Notes: a model not told the origin generated them from the letters alone. A DNA stretch of 64,000 bases from SVFI01 sp045546735 (GCA_045546735.1 JAZQDJ010000080.1:1-64000); one strand, 5' to 3'. Positions 42,581-51,769 are shown, counted from the stretch's first letter. Program-made: numbers and translations.

Positions 42581-45265
42581 CATTTCATAAAATGTATAGT
42601 CAACCTCGGCAAGCGACAGTTTCGAAATCACATTTCCGTTCTCGTCTAAGAAGCGGAGCATGATATCAGAGTTGTCTCCAAGTAACCACGAGGTATTCAT
42701 TCCCATCGGAACAAGGAGCGTTCCCTCACCGGTTTTGCAGGTGACGCAGGTCCGTTCGTTTTCTATTCCGTCGCTCTTAAAAGTAATCTGCACCAGGGAT
42801 GCATGCTCTGTCGCCGGTAAACGAAGGAAAAGAACGTCATTATTTCTGCCGTTTACGGATGCGCTGCCTGCGCCTGTTTCTTCCAGGCGGAAGGCAAGTG
42901 TGTCAAAAGACTTTCCAAACGATGAAGGTGACAGACCGAAATCAACGCCGCCGAATGCAAGTCTTGCGTCATCGCTCTCTTTTTCCGGATACAGTGCATC
43001 AAAGATTTCTTTCGGATAGAATGCTCCGTCCTCTGCGCTGTAGCAATATTCCCCGCCTGTCAGTACCCAGTGATAAATATGATAGGATGACTGCGGTTCC
43101 AGCAAAAAGATGACCGGCCGCATGTCCTGTATTGTGGAAAGAAGCCGCATTTGTGCATCGTACCCTTTCCCTGCTTGGATAAAACCGGTCGCGCAGGATT
43201 TGGCGTTCAGATAATAGTAAAAGCCCTGTCCGTCCATACCGAGATATGAGGCGTCAAAACCGGCGTTTTTACATTTCTCCATCACAGAAGCATATGTGGT
43301 AAGGTAGTGGATCTGGTCTGCTACCATAAATCCGCCACCGAGCATGGAAGTATCAGGAAGTTCAATTTCTTTCATTGAGATAAAATTCCCTGGAACTTCA
43401 TAATAAGAAAACAATTTGTCTTTATCGTCTAAAATAAGCTTTGCCTCTCCGTTTGGATAAGTCCACATGTCCGGAAACTTCATCGCGGAAACTTTCGGAT
43501 AAATGAGGAGCGGAAGAGAAAAGCATCCGATGATAAGGATGGTTTTTATACCGCGTGCAATCAGTTCTTTCCCATAGCTGATTAAAAGGACGGGAAGGAA
43601 CATGCCAAACACGGCAATCAGTACCGGAGCCGTGCGGGAGAGAATCATATTAACGTCCGCGCGCACAAGAGTATAAGTGTAAGATACGGCAAGTGCCAGC
43701 ATCATTGAAATCAGTCCGAAACAAAGAGGTGTTCTTTTTTTCTTTAAAAGCAAAAACACAAGCAAGGCAGTACCTACTGCAAAAGGTAAAATCGGAAGGA
43801 AAAAACGGACGCCGTAATAGAGCCAAAGTCTTAGGTGTCCGTGAGTTTCTGCAAGCATAGGCAAGAAGAAATCAGGAGCCGTTTGTCCGTAAAGAGAAAT
43901 TCCGTCCGCAAGCGTGGTCTGTCCGGAATATACAAGTGTATGGCTGACCATGCGCAGCAAAAGCGGAACGCACAGTGCAATCGGAAGGAGGCAAAGAAGC
44001 CATCCGATGTAAAAAGCCGGGCGTTTTATTTCCTTTTTCCAGTCAGTTGTACGTAGGTAACGGATAAGCATGTAAATACCGAGCGGAAGTGTTCCGACAA
44101 GCGCAGCAGCCCCGTAAAGAGGGTAGTAAAGTCCTGCGAGAAAACAGGAGAAAACCCATGCTTTCAGCCATGTTCCCGGTTTGTCTAACAGTTCTTTTAA
44201 AAAGAGTAAAAGTAAAACCGGAAGGAGCATGTATTGCCGGTTGTATGCAGGCAGTGCAAAACATACGGCAAACAGCAGGGCATTAGCACCGCCGACATGT
44301 CGGCAGAGTAAATACATTGTGATGATACAAAACAGTACCACCATAATACTGACGGCCGGTGAATAGTCGGATACCGTTCCGCCGAGCAGAACATTTTGGA
44401 TAAAGCCGTTTACAAGCGGGAAGAGTCCCGAAACAGGCGTGTATTCGTCATAAGCAGTCTGACCGAGTGAAACAATCTGTTGCCACGGAATCAGCTGTTC
44501 ACCGTGGTGGTGTTGGTCAGGCTGGGCGTACATCGGACATGCGGAGTAGGAATTATATATAAAGACTGTAATCGCTGTGACCGGATGAATGAGTTTGCTG
44601 AGGGCAACTTCGTTTTGACCAAAGTATTTGCGGATGTGTAATACATTACATGCAAGAAAGCAGGCAAGGAGACCGCCGAAAAATACATAATAAAACGGGG
44701 CATAAGGGATTCTTTGGAGCGTTCCGGCATACAGATATCTGTCCACAAAGAACAGCACGAGCAAAAACGGAACCGCACATTGCACAAGGAGCAGGAGCTT
44801 ATGGAGGGTAACAAAACGGAGCCTGCTGCAGGCAAAAATTGCAAGTGAAAGAATCGTTGCACCGATGAAAAGTTGCATTCGGCTTACGGCAAAGACAGGG
44901 GAAAACTGTACCAAAACCGTCAATCCTGCAAGTACTGCATAGTAAGATAAAAGCCAGGTAAACAGCACTGCGGTAAGTTTGTCAAAGGTAACTGTGTGTG
45001 CAGTGATATCATTTTGGATTCTTTTTTTGCCAAGGGAATATAATCCTGATACAAGAAGTGCGGTCGCGATAATACATGCGATCGCAAGAATGCGGAACAG
45101 TGTAAGCTCTGCAGACTTGTTAAAGCCTGCGGAGGATACGTTTTCTATAATGAAGTCGTCGAATGCCTGTGCGGTAGTTGCCATGTCGGGAAATACCCGG
45201 TAAAATACCGCAAACAAGACGATGAGAGGTATGCATATTGAAAGGACAAAAATCGCTGTTTCCAT
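42572..45265 (-). CDS. large polytopic membrane protein with extracellular C-terminal domain
   Basis: An 897-residue protein with about 17-18 hydrophobic segments (to about residue 600), then a soluble domain of about 300 residues. A loop after the seventh or so helix contains PDQHHHGEQLIPW and YDEYTPVSGLFPLVN, a His- and acid-rich site suggestive of GT-C-type lipid-sugar binding. I cannot name a family. The C-terminal part has a beta-sandwich look (NGRNNDVLFLRLPATEH). Its own promoter at 45295-45323 faces away from the next gene. It lies outside the main glycan operon. It may be a glycosyltransferase or a polysaccharide/lipid modifying protein. Confidence 0.7.
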   Translation of the reverse strand: METAIFVLSICIPLIVLFAVFYRVFPDMATTAQAFDDFIIENVSSAGFNKSAELTLFRILAIACIIATALLVSGLYSLGKKRIQNDITAHTVTFDKLTAVLFTWLLSYYAVLAGLTVLVQFSPVFAVSRMQLFIGATILSLAIFACSRLRFVTLHKLLLLVQCAVPFLLVLFFVDRYLYAGTLQRIPYAPFYYVFFGGLLACFLACNVLHIRKYFGQNEVALSKLIHPVTAITVFIYNSYSACPMYAQPDQHHHGEQLIPWQQIVSLGQTAYDEYTPVSGLFPLVNGFIQNVLLGGTVSDYSPAVSIMVVLFCIITMYLLCRHVGGANALLFAVCFALPAYNRQYMLLPVLLLLFLKELLDKPGTWLKAWVFSCFLAGLYYPLYGAAALVGTLPLGIYMLIRYLRTTDWKKEIKRPAFYIGWLLCLLPIALCVPLLLRMVSHTLVYSGQTTLADGISLYGQTAPDFFLPMLAETHGHLRLWLYYGVRFFLPILPFAVGTALLVFLLLKKKRTPLCFGLISMMLALAVSYTYTLVRADVNMILSRTAPVLIAVFGMFLPVLLISYGKELIARGIKTILIIGCFSLPLLIYPKVSAMKFPDMWTYPNGEAKLILDDKDKLFSYYEVPGNFISMKEIELPDTSMLGGGFMVADQIHYLTTYASVMEKCKNAGFDASYLGMDGQGFYYYLNAKSCATGFIQAGKGYDAQMRLLSTIQDMRPVIFLLEPQSSYHIYHWVLTGGEYCYSAEDGAFYPKEIFDALYPEKESDDARLAFGGVDFGLSPSSFGKSFDTLAFRLEETGAGSASVNGRNNDVLFLRLPATEHASLVQITFKSDGIENERTCVTCKTGEGTLLVPMGMNTSWLLGDNSDIMLRFLDENGNVISKLSLAEVDYTFYEMKK

Positions 45266-45294
45266 AAAAAACTCCGTTTCAAAGTGATATTCCT

Positions 45295-45323
45295 ATTTTA
45301 GTATAAATGATAGCATTTGACAA
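45295..45323 (-). promoter_or_regulatory. minus-strand sigma-A promoter for the 897-residue protein gene
   Basis: Read on the minus strand: TTGTCA (45318-45323), 17-bp spacer and TAAAAT (45295-45300). Its -35 overlaps the plus-strand -35. Confidence 0.7.
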
Positions 45324-45346
45324 CACGAACAGGATAAGGGTAAACT
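45317..45346 (+). promoter_or_regulatory. plus-strand sigma-A promoter overlapping the divergent one
   Basis: TTGACA, a perfect -35, at 45317-45322, with an 18-bp spacer and TAAACT at 45341-45346. Transcription would start near 45353, suggesting the true start codon lies after 45358. Confidence 0.55.
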
Positions 45347-45357
45347 AAAGAAAGCCT

Positions 45358-46983
45358 ATGGCAAATAGTATAGTTAAAATGGTGAAAACAATGACAGAGA
45401 AAAATAAAAAAATGAAATTTCATAAATTCAGTCCGGCAGAAACGGCTTTTTTGGTGCTCTTCGGTGTCACAATCCTGGCACTCGCAGCATTTTGTATTTT
45501 CTGCCCGGATAATTTGATGCATTCGGATACGACGGCGGAAGTTGTGCTTTCGAAACTGTTGGCAGATGAGGGAGGACTGCTTTCAAAGAACTGGTTTTAT
45601 TCAACCGAGATCCGCATTGTATATACGCATCTTGTGATGATACCGCTTTTTTGGATGTTGTCGGATTATACGCTCGTGAAATTTATTTCGGTATTCATCT
45701 TTTATGCGCTGCTCATTTGGGCGTATTACATGTTCGGAAAACGTTTTTCGTTTGACAAAAAATGGCATTTCTTATGCCTTGCACTTTTGTTTGCACCGCT
45801 TTCAAATGAATATTTGGATATGATGTTCATCGGCTGTTTTTATACGTCGCAGGTGATTTGCATGTACCTGGTGCTTTCATTTACGATGAAGGAGAAAAAG
45901 AGTAAAAAGTGTTTTTGGCTGCATGCAGTTGTTCTTTGTGTGGCAGCATTGATTCTCGGTTTGTCGGGACTGCGCTATCTGGCAAGCCTTTATCTGCCGA
46001 TGGTGCTTGCGTACCTGTTTTTTGTTCTTGCTGAGCCGGGTAAGCAGAAGAAAGAAAATGTTTGTCCGATTTTGTTTTCCGTAGTAATGACGGGATTTGC
46101 AGGTGTCGGATTTTTGATTAACAAGTTTTATTTGGCGGTGAATTATAGTTTTGATACGACTTCGGAAGTGGCGTTTGTGCCGATTGCCGATGTACCGGAG
46201 AGGTTTCTTCGTTCCATTCGTCTTATGATTGAATTTATGGGATATCGCGAAATCAAAGTTGTGAGCGGGCTCGGAATTGTAAATGTTGTAAAATGCGTAT
46301 TTTTCCTTGCGTTTGTCGGTATGATAGTTTATCTGTGGAAAAACCGGATGGTGCTTTTGGATAAAGCTGAGAGATTTTTGCTTTATTTCTTTGTGTTTCT
46401 GTTTTTGATTAACTGGTACATGCTCATTTTTACAAATGTGCTGATGCAGTACCGCTACTGGCTTCCGGTGTATGTAATCGGAGTTCTTTTAATCGGTATT
46501 TTTATGCAGAAGTGGAAACCGGAAATCAAATTGCAGAAAGTGCTGATGGCTGTCTTTTTGGCGGGAGTTGTGCTTGCGTCACTCTATGGCGAACTTTGGC
46601 AGGATGTGAAATACAATGACTGCGAAAAGCGTTATGGTTACATGGAGTTTTTGGAAGAAAATGATTATGATTTCGGATATGCAACGTTCTGGAATGCATC
46701 TGTGACAGAATATCTTGCGGACGGCAAGATTAAAGTCGGAAACCTCGGAGGTGAGGATGGCAAGGTGGCGCCGTATGAGTGGCTGACGCCGAAGTCTTAC
46801 TACCGCGACGGATTCCATGAGGGCAAGACATTCCTTTTGCTTGCGCGCACGGAAGAAGCGGGAATGCTGAAAGGTGATTTTGTTGTGATGGAAGATGCCC
46901 GGTGTGTGTATCAGGACGAGTTTTATGCGATTTACGAAGGGCAGCAGGGCATGTATATATTCTCGGAAGGGTATGAGCCGTAG
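45358..46983 (+). CDS. GT-C-like polytopic membrane protein
   Basis: Up to 541 residues, about 11-12 hydrophobic segments and a soluble C-terminal part (about 410-541). The first outer loop has LMHSDTTAEVVLSKLL, with His and acidic residues placed as in GT-C enzymes, then NWFYSTEIRI. Three in-frame ATGs (45358, 45379, 45391) compete; none has a strong ribosome-binding site, and the predicted transcription start favours 45379 or 45391. No family name is certain. The gene is divergent from the 897-residue protein and may serve the same surface polymer. Confidence 0.7.
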   Translation: MANSIVKMVKTMTEKNKKMKFHKFSPAETAFLVLFGVTILALAAFCIFCPDNLMHSDTTAEVVLSKLLADEGGLLSKNWFYSTEIRIVYTHLVMIPLFWMLSDYTLVKFISVFIFYALLIWAYYMFGKRFSFDKKWHFLCLALLFAPLSNEYLDMMFIGCFYTSQVICMYLVLSFTMKEKKSKKCFWLHAVVLCVAALILGLSGLRYLASLYLPMVLAYLFFVLAEPGKQKKENVCPILFSVVMTGFAGVGFLINKFYLAVNYSFDTTSEVAFVPIADVPERFLRSIRLMIEFMGYREIKVVSGLGIVNVVKCVFFLAFVGMIVYLWKNRMVLLDKAERFLLYFFVFLFLINWYMLIFTNVLMQYRYWLPVYVIGVLLIGIFMQKWKPEIKLQKVLMAVFLAGVVLASLYGELWQDVKYNDCEKRYGYMEFLEENDYDFGYATFWNASVTEYLADGKIKVGNLGGEDGKVAPYEWLTPKSYYRDGFHEGKTFLLLARTEEAGMLKGDFVVMEDARCVYQDEFYAIYEGQQGMYIFSEGYEP

Positions 46984-47376
46984 AGGATGAATGTCTAATG
47001 CTTGTTTAAGTAGGCAAAATTGCAAATTTTTCAGTGAAATGGGATAGAAAAGATTTGGCTATTAGAATATATATGCCTTTTTTGGAAGGATTTTCATATA
47101 GAAGTTGAAGTAAAAATAAATATATCTGCTTAAAAAGAGGAAAAAGTGCATCGAAAACAGATTATGTAAACCGCAAAAAACAAAAAACAGGAAATTTTGC
47201 AGATATATTTTGTAAAGCAATAAAAGCTATAGGAATTTGATTCAAATTTTTACATATAGATTAGATAGAAAAATGTGTTTCTAGAGGAAAAGAGCCCAAA
47301 GCCGAAGGATATGCACGAAAAAATTCTCTGAAACAAAGAGTCGCCAAAAAAAATATAAATTAAAGGAGAAAAGAAA
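46984..47376. other. AT-rich intergenic region with a distant 12-bp inverted repeat
   Basis: No gene is seen in this 393-bp stretch. AAAATT-GCA-AATTTT at 47016-47030 may be a weak terminator. AAATATATCTGC (47118-47129) and GCAGATATATTT (47199-47210) are perfect inverted repeats 69 bp apart. TTGATT (47237-47242) and TTAGAT (47261-47266) make a weak promoter candidate for the small gene that follows. GAAAAGAGCCC near 47288 echoes the tandem repeat at 1-180. Confidence 0.5.
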
Positions 47377-47553
47377 ATGAAAGAGTACAAACTTGTCTAC
47401 TTAAACAAAGGAATTAAATTCTCAAGAGAAAAGGATTTGGAGCAGGCAGAAGAGATTATCAATGAATATGCGCAGCAGGGCTGGGTGCTCCAGCAGATTG
47501 TATCGCCGGACGACGGAATCGGTGCTATGGTAGGTGTATTTTACAGAGAGTAA
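47377..47553 (+). CDS. small DUF4177-type protein
   Basis: A 58-residue protein starting MKEYKLVYLNKG, followed by QAEEIINEYAQQGWVLQQI and GVFYRE. This matches the compact DUF4177 fold (E-Y-K-x-V start, GW-x-L centre), whose role is unknown. The ATG follows AAAGGAG by 8 nt, and a strong bidirectional terminator comes right after the stop, so it is a genuine single-gene unit. No membrane helix or signal is present. Confidence 0.82.
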   Translation: MKEYKLVYLNKGIKFSREKDLEQAEEIINEYAQQGWVLQQIVSPDDGIGAMVGVFYRE

Positions 47554-47556
47554 ACC

Positions 47557-47587
47557 AAAAGCGACAGCAAAAACGCTGTCGCTTTTT
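47557..47587. terminator. bidirectional terminator
   Basis: GCGACAGC (47561-47568) and GCTGTCGC (47575-47582), a perfect 8-bp stem with a 6-nt loop, flanked by AAAA on the left and TTTTT on the right. It serves the small gene and the minus-strand oxidoreductase gene. Confidence 0.9.
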
Positions 47588-47593
47588 CTATGC

Positions 47594-49180
47594 CTATTCT
47601 TCATTCGTCTCGTGATATTCTTTCTCTGTATTTACATTCCAAATCAGAGTCTTGTCCGCAGAGCCTGCTTTAATCGCATTAACTGCCTCAATCGCTGTCA
47701 GCATTGAGTGATCCATGTTGTTGTAGCGGTGCTGACCGTTACGTCCGATACAGAACAGATTGTCAAAGGATGACAGATAATCCTGAACTTTATCAAATTG
47801 TTTGTAAGTGCCAAAGTATGCCGGATATGCTTTTTTTACACGGATGTGTGTAGCATCCAGAACATCGCTTTCATCGATAACTTTGATTTTTACAAGTTCA
47901 CTGATGGCAAATTTGATAAAATCTTCGGAAGACATATTCCACATATCGTCGCCTTCATTGCAGAAGTATTCGAGTCCTACCCAGACTGTCTCTTCATTTT
48001 TGGCCGGCAAATACGGCGACCAGTTGTTAAAGACCTGCAGACGACCGATTTTGACGTCGCGCTCCTGAATGTAAATCCAGCAGTCCGGTACGATATTATT
48101 TACCGTCTTCATCTTTGTTTTGTTAGCAAGAAGCAACTTGTTTACAAGAAGTCCCACCGTAATAAAATCGCGGTACGGAAGATCTTTTGCGATATCGTGC
48201 ACATCGGAAGGAGCATCTTCACCCATGGCGATGACCAAATCTTTGACAGGCATACTGGAGAAGTAGTAATCGCCTGTATAAATTGTCTTTTCGTCTGTGA
48301 GCTGTTCCATGGCAGCTTCACCGGTAGAAATTGTTTTGGTAAATTCTACACCGGTAATTTTGCCGTTTTCCTGCAAGATACGGGTTGCTTTCGTATTAAA
48401 AATAATCTCGCCGCCCATGTCACGGATTTCGTCTGCCATTTTTTCCCAAAGCTGTCCCGGTCCTTTTTTCGGATACATGAACTGTTCAATCAGGGAAGTA
48501 GAATTTGTTTTGTATTTCGGATTAAACAATTTCTTAAAAAATTCACCGATCATCTTACCGATGGAAAGTTCTTTGACGCGCTGTGCGCCCCAGTCAGGTG
48601 CGATGTTGCTCGGATGAACACCCCAGAGTTTTTCGGTATAATCTTCGAAAAACATACTGTAGAGAGGTTTTCCGAAGCGGTTGATATAAAAGTCTTCCAA
48701 AGAATTTTCTTTACGTTTAAAAGCGCAGGAATATAAATATCCGAAGCCGGCTTTTATTGTCCGCCACAGTCCCATGTTGATAAAGGTTTCCGGTTTCATG
48801 GAAATCGGATAATCAAAGAACTTGCGCAGGAAAAAAATACGGCTGACACGGGTACGCATCAAAGAGACGATGTCAGTCTTTGAAGGGTCGGGACCGCCCT
48901 CGGTGAGAGTGACATCGCGTCCGAGTAAAAGATCATCGCTCGATGGAGAACCCTGCAGGGGCATGATTTCTTTCCAAATATCGTTGACCTGTCCGACTTT
49001 TGAGAAAAAGCGGTGACCGCCGAGGTCCATTCGGTTTCCTTTGTATTCTGCCGTACGTGAAATACCGCCGATGTACTCGGTTTCTTCTAAAATCACAGGC
49101 TTTATATCGGTTTCTTTCAGGAGCTGGTAAGCTGCGGTAAGTCCCGCCGGTCCGGCTCCGATAATAATAGCTTTTTTCAT
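47594..49180 (-). CDS. FAD-dependent oxidoreductase (amine-oxidase / UDP-galactopyranose-mutase-like)
   Basis: A 528-residue flavoprotein. The Rossmann motif AIIIGAGPAGLTAAYQL is at the N-terminus, then EETEYIGGISRT and LGGHRFFSK, and a C-terminal FAD segment NLFCIGRNGQHRYNNMDHSM. This pattern belongs to protoporphyrinogen-oxidase-like proteins often found among polysaccharide genes. The substrate may be a nucleotide sugar or lipid-linked intermediate. ATG follows AAAGGA. Expression probably comes from the palindromic divergent promoter at 49223-49266. Confidence 0.85.
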   Translation of the reverse strand: MKKAIIIGAGPAGLTAAYQLLKETDIKPVILEETEYIGGISRTAEYKGNRMDLGGHRFFSKVGQVNDIWKEIMPLQGSPSSDDLLLGRDVTLTEGGPDPSKTDIVSLMRTRVSRIFFLRKFFDYPISMKPETFINMGLWRTIKAGFGYLYSCAFKRKENSLEDFYINRFGKPLYSMFFEDYTEKLWGVHPSNIAPDWGAQRVKELSIGKMIGEFFKKLFNPKYKTNSTSLIEQFMYPKKGPGQLWEKMADEIRDMGGEIIFNTKATRILQENGKITGVEFTKTISTGEAAMEQLTDEKTIYTGDYYFSSMPVKDLVIAMGEDAPSDVHDIAKDLPYRDFITVGLLVNKLLLANKTKMKTVNNIVPDCWIYIQERDVKIGRLQVFNNWSPYLPAKNEETVWVGLEYFCNEGDDMWNMSSEDFIKFAISELVKIKVIDESDVLDATHIRVKKAYPAYFGTYKQFDKVQDYLSSFDNLFCIGRNGQHRYNNMDHSMLTAIEAVNAIKAGSADKTLIWNVNTEKEYHETNEE

Positions 49181-49222
49181 GTTTTTTTCCTTTTAATGGT
49201 TATTAAAATTCCATACTAATTA

Positions 49223-49251
49223 ATAATAGCCGATTTATAGAGATACGTCAA
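49223..49251 (-). promoter_or_regulatory. minus-strand promoter for the oxidoreductase gene
   Basis: On the minus strand: TTGACG (49246-49251), 17-bp spacer and TATTAT (49223-49228). The -35 is the left arm of the palindrome. Confidence 0.7.
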
Positions 49252-49266
49252 ATGTGATATTTGACG
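49246..49266. promoter_or_regulatory. 21-bp palindrome covering both divergent -35 boxes
   Basis: CGTCAAAT (49246-49253), a 5-bp centre and ATTTGACG (49259-49266) form a perfect dyad. Each arm contains a TTGACG -35 for one of the two divergent genes, so one bound dimer could block both. This is operator-like architecture; the regulator is not in the window as far as I can tell. Confidence 0.7.
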
Positions 49267-49289
49267 AATGAGATAAGACATTGTAAAAT
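49261..49289 (+). promoter_or_regulatory. plus-strand promoter for the Fn3/M15 gene
   Basis: TTGACG (49261-49266), 17-bp spacer and TAAAAT (49284-49289). The -35 is the right arm of the palindrome. Confidence 0.8.
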
Positions 49290-49312
49290 TATGTCCATAT
49301 GGAGGTATGAAT

Positions 49313-50977
49313 ATGAGAGAAAAGAGAATGCTTCAGGGCATGGCTGCTGTCTTGCTCGTGTGTATGATAGTTACATCCGTGTTTGCGAATCCGGTGACAG
49401 TTTGGGCGCTTCCGACTGTTTCGGGAAATCAAATAGATACAGAAAGCGTTGTTTCGGTCAATGACGTACCGTCGGATATGCAGATGGAAACGATAACACC
49501 GGACCATATGCCGGGAGAAGTGAGTGTTATGCCTCTCGGAGAAGGAAATGAAGATGATCAGGTGTCCGGAAACACCCCGGATAAGCCGGCTGTTGAGCAG
49601 GTGACAGGAGTGTCAGTGACTTCGGCGTCGTACCGTACTCTTAAGATTGTTTATAAAGCTGTTTACGGAGTAAAAGGATATGAGATTTACCGCGGGACAA
49701 AGAAAGATGATATGAAGATGATTGCAGATCTGACAGCGGTCCGTACAAGCTATGTGGATAAGGGAGAGGATAAAAAGTATCTGAACACAAATCAAAAATA
49801 TTATTATAAGGTTCGCGCCTATGTTTTAGATGAAAATAATCAAAAAGTATACGGTGAATTCTCAAAGATTGTTTCCGGAAAACCGAAACTGAATGCACCG
49901 AAGATTTCGATGGCGGAGACGTTAAGTTATAAATCTGTGAAAATTACGTACGGAAAAGTGGCGGGAGCAACCGGTTATGCGATTTACCGCTCGACCAAAA
50001 AAGATTCCGGATTTAAAAGAATCGGTACTGTAAAGAAGAAAAAAACGGTGCAGTTTACAGATAAAAAATGTAAGACGGGTATTAAGTATTATTACAAAGT
50101 GCGGGCTTACCGTACCATAAACGGCAAGAAAAAGTACGGACCGTATTCCGAAGTAATCAGTGCCAAAACAAAACTCAATACGCCGAAGTTAAAGACAGTT
50201 TCCGTGACATCGGCAGATACGGCACTGCTTACATGGAAGAAGGTTTCCGGTGCTTCCGGTTATATGATTTACCGCTGTGAGACAAAAAAAGGAAAATATA
50301 GAAAAGTTCTTCATGTAAAAGGCGGGGCAAACGTGCAGGCCTACGTCGGCGGTCAGGAAAACGGCAAGACTTATTATTACAAAGTGCGTGCATATCGCAC
50401 GGTGGATAAAAAGAAAAAATATTCTTCCTACTCCAATATTAAGAGTGCGGTGTTTAATCTTCTTGCCTCGGCAGACGAATCGTATCAGGATAAGGCGCAG
50501 AGAATTTTTGGTTTGCCGTATTACAAAAAATATGCATCCAAAGAAGAGGCCGACAGACATATGGTTTCGATAACCATCGATGTCTGGGATTTTGCTTCGG
50601 ACGGTGTGACAAAAGTGACGAAACAGAGAACTCTTGTTGTGCATAAAAATATTGCTCCGACGGTAAAACAGATTTTTAAGGAGATTTATGAGGGAGAAGA
50701 GAGATTCCCGATCAAAAATGTCGGCGGTTACAGCTGGCGAGGGGAAAGTTCAAACTCTGAGCATTGCTGCGGAGTTGCCATTGACATTAACTGGGAAGAA
50801 AATTACCTGATTGACAATGGTGTCATAATCAGCGGAAAGCTTTATGAGCCGGGTGTTAATCCGTATTCCATCCCGACAGACGGGGAAGTTGCCAAAATTA
50901 TGAACAAATACGGTTTCCGCCAGGGAATTTGGGGAAATCGTTGTGATTATATGCATTTTTCATATTTCGGAACGTAA
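49313..50977 (+). CDS. secreted wall protein with three Fn3-like repeats and an M15 peptidase domain
   Basis: A 554-residue protein with a signal peptide (about 1-32), a short linker, three Fn3-like repeats of about 95 residues (each with GYxIYR and YYYKVRAY) and a C-terminal VanY-type D-Ala-D-Ala carboxypeptidase domain. Zinc-site segments are visible: SSNSEHCCGVAIDIN and DYMHFSYFG. The repeats probably hold it to the cell surface. It should trim peptidoglycan peptides. ATG 49313 is chosen over 49307, which touches the GGAGG (49301-49305). A hairpin terminator follows. Confidence 0.9.
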   Translation: MREKRMLQGMAAVLLVCMIVTSVFANPVTVWALPTVSGNQIDTESVVSVNDVPSDMQMETITPDHMPGEVSVMPLGEGNEDDQVSGNTPDKPAVEQVTGVSVTSASYRTLKIVYKAVYGVKGYEIYRGTKKDDMKMIADLTAVRTSYVDKGEDKKYLNTNQKYYYKVRAYVLDENNQKVYGEFSKIVSGKPKLNAPKISMAETLSYKSVKITYGKVAGATGYAIYRSTKKDSGFKRIGTVKKKKTVQFTDKKCKTGIKYYYKVRAYRTINGKKKYGPYSEVISAKTKLNTPKLKTVSVTSADTALLTWKKVSGASGYMIYRCETKKGKYRKVLHVKGGANVQAYVGGQENGKTYYYKVRAYRTVDKKKKYSSYSNIKSAVFNLLASADESYQDKAQRIFGLPYYKKYASKEEADRHMVSITIDVWDFASDGVTKVTKQRTLVVHKNIAPTVKQIFKEIYEGEERFPIKNVGGYSWRGESSNSEHCCGVAIDINWEENYLIDNGVIISGKLYEPGVNPYSIPTDGEVAKIMNKYGFRQGIWGNRCDYMHFSYFGT

Positions 50978-50983
50978 AACACA

Positions 50984-51016
50984 GGACGCCGGTTGCTAAT
51001 CAGCAATCTGGCGTCC
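50984..51016. terminator. hairpin between convergent genes, inside the deacetylase 3' end
   Basis: GGACGCC (50984-50990) pairs with GGCGTCC (51010-51016); inner TTGCT/AGCAA (50993-50997, 51002-51006) extends the stem. The T-run is weak on the plus strand and moderate on the minus strand. The right arm encodes the last residues of the minus-strand gene. Confidence 0.7.
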
Positions 51017-51769
51017 TTCTGCATTCATATGGTATTTTTCACGGATAATCAGATCTGATACAGGGACAATTTCATAGCCTTGTTCTTTTAAACCGGTAAT
51101 CATGGCATCGAGAGCATCGGCGGTGTAGGTCGCACCGTTGTGGCAAAGAATGATGGAACCGTTACCGAGATGCTTGTGCTGACAGACGGTTTTGATAATG
51201 GAATCCACACCGTAGTCTTTCCAATCGAGAGAGTCCACGTCCCATTGAATCGGATAGTATCCGCAACCTTCCACAGTGGTTATGACATCATTGTCATAGT
51301 CGCCGTAAGGAGGACGGAACAAAAACATTTCGTAGCCGGTCAGTTCTTTGACGCGGTTATGTACTGTCATAATTTCCTCTTTGCAATCGGCAGAAGAAAG
51401 CTGGCTCATGTTTTTATGGTTTTCGCTGTGATTTCCCAAATCATGTCCGGCGGCGAGAATCGTTTTGACATCTTCCGGATAATTTTTTACCCAGCTTCCG
51501 GTCATAAAGAATGTGACACGTATGTCATGCTTTTTGAGGACCGCTAAAATCTCAGACGTATCCTCGTTTCCCCATGCTGCATCGAAGGAGAGCGCTACTT
51601 TCGGCTCTTTTGTTTCGACACAGTAAATCGGAAGGTTGCGGCCGGATACGTTGCTGTTTGTGGTGACCATCTGCGGCGCTATGCAAAAAAAGGAGGCAAT
51701 CGCCAAGAAAAGGAGAGCCATCGTCCATATCACATTTTTTTGTTGTATGTATATTTCTTTTAAACTCAT
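50996..51769 (-). CDS. membrane-anchored polysaccharide deacetylase (NodB family)
   Basis: A 257-residue protein with an N-terminal anchor (about 13-32) and a CE4/NodB domain. The metal/catalytic motifs are complete: SFDAAWG (general base and metal Asp), NHSENH (metal His) and RPPYG, then ILCHNG near the end. Such enzymes remove acetyl groups from peptidoglycan or chitin-like sugars; the PdaB-like length suggests a sporulation or wall-modifying role. GAGG precedes the ATG. Its 3' end is shared with the hairpin terminator of the convergent gene. Confidence 0.92.
   Translation of the reverse strand: MSLKEIYIQQKNVIWTMALLFLAIASFFCIAPQMVTTNSNVSGRNLPIYCVETKEPKVALSFDAAWGNEDTSEILAVLKKHDIRVTFFMTGSWVKNYPEDVKTILAAGHDLGNHSENHKNMSQLSSADCKEEIMTVHNRVKELTGYEMFLFRPPYGDYDNDVITTVEGCGYYPIQWDVDSLDWKDYGVDSIIKTVCQHKHLGNGSIILCHNGATYTADALDAMITGLKEQGYEIVPVSDLIIREKYHMNAEGRQIAD

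Noticed and set aside
47798..48736. Plus-strand frame of 312 codons opposite the flavoprotein gene
   Set aside because: It is the antisense of a clear FAD enzyme and shows no family motif or ribosome-binding site.
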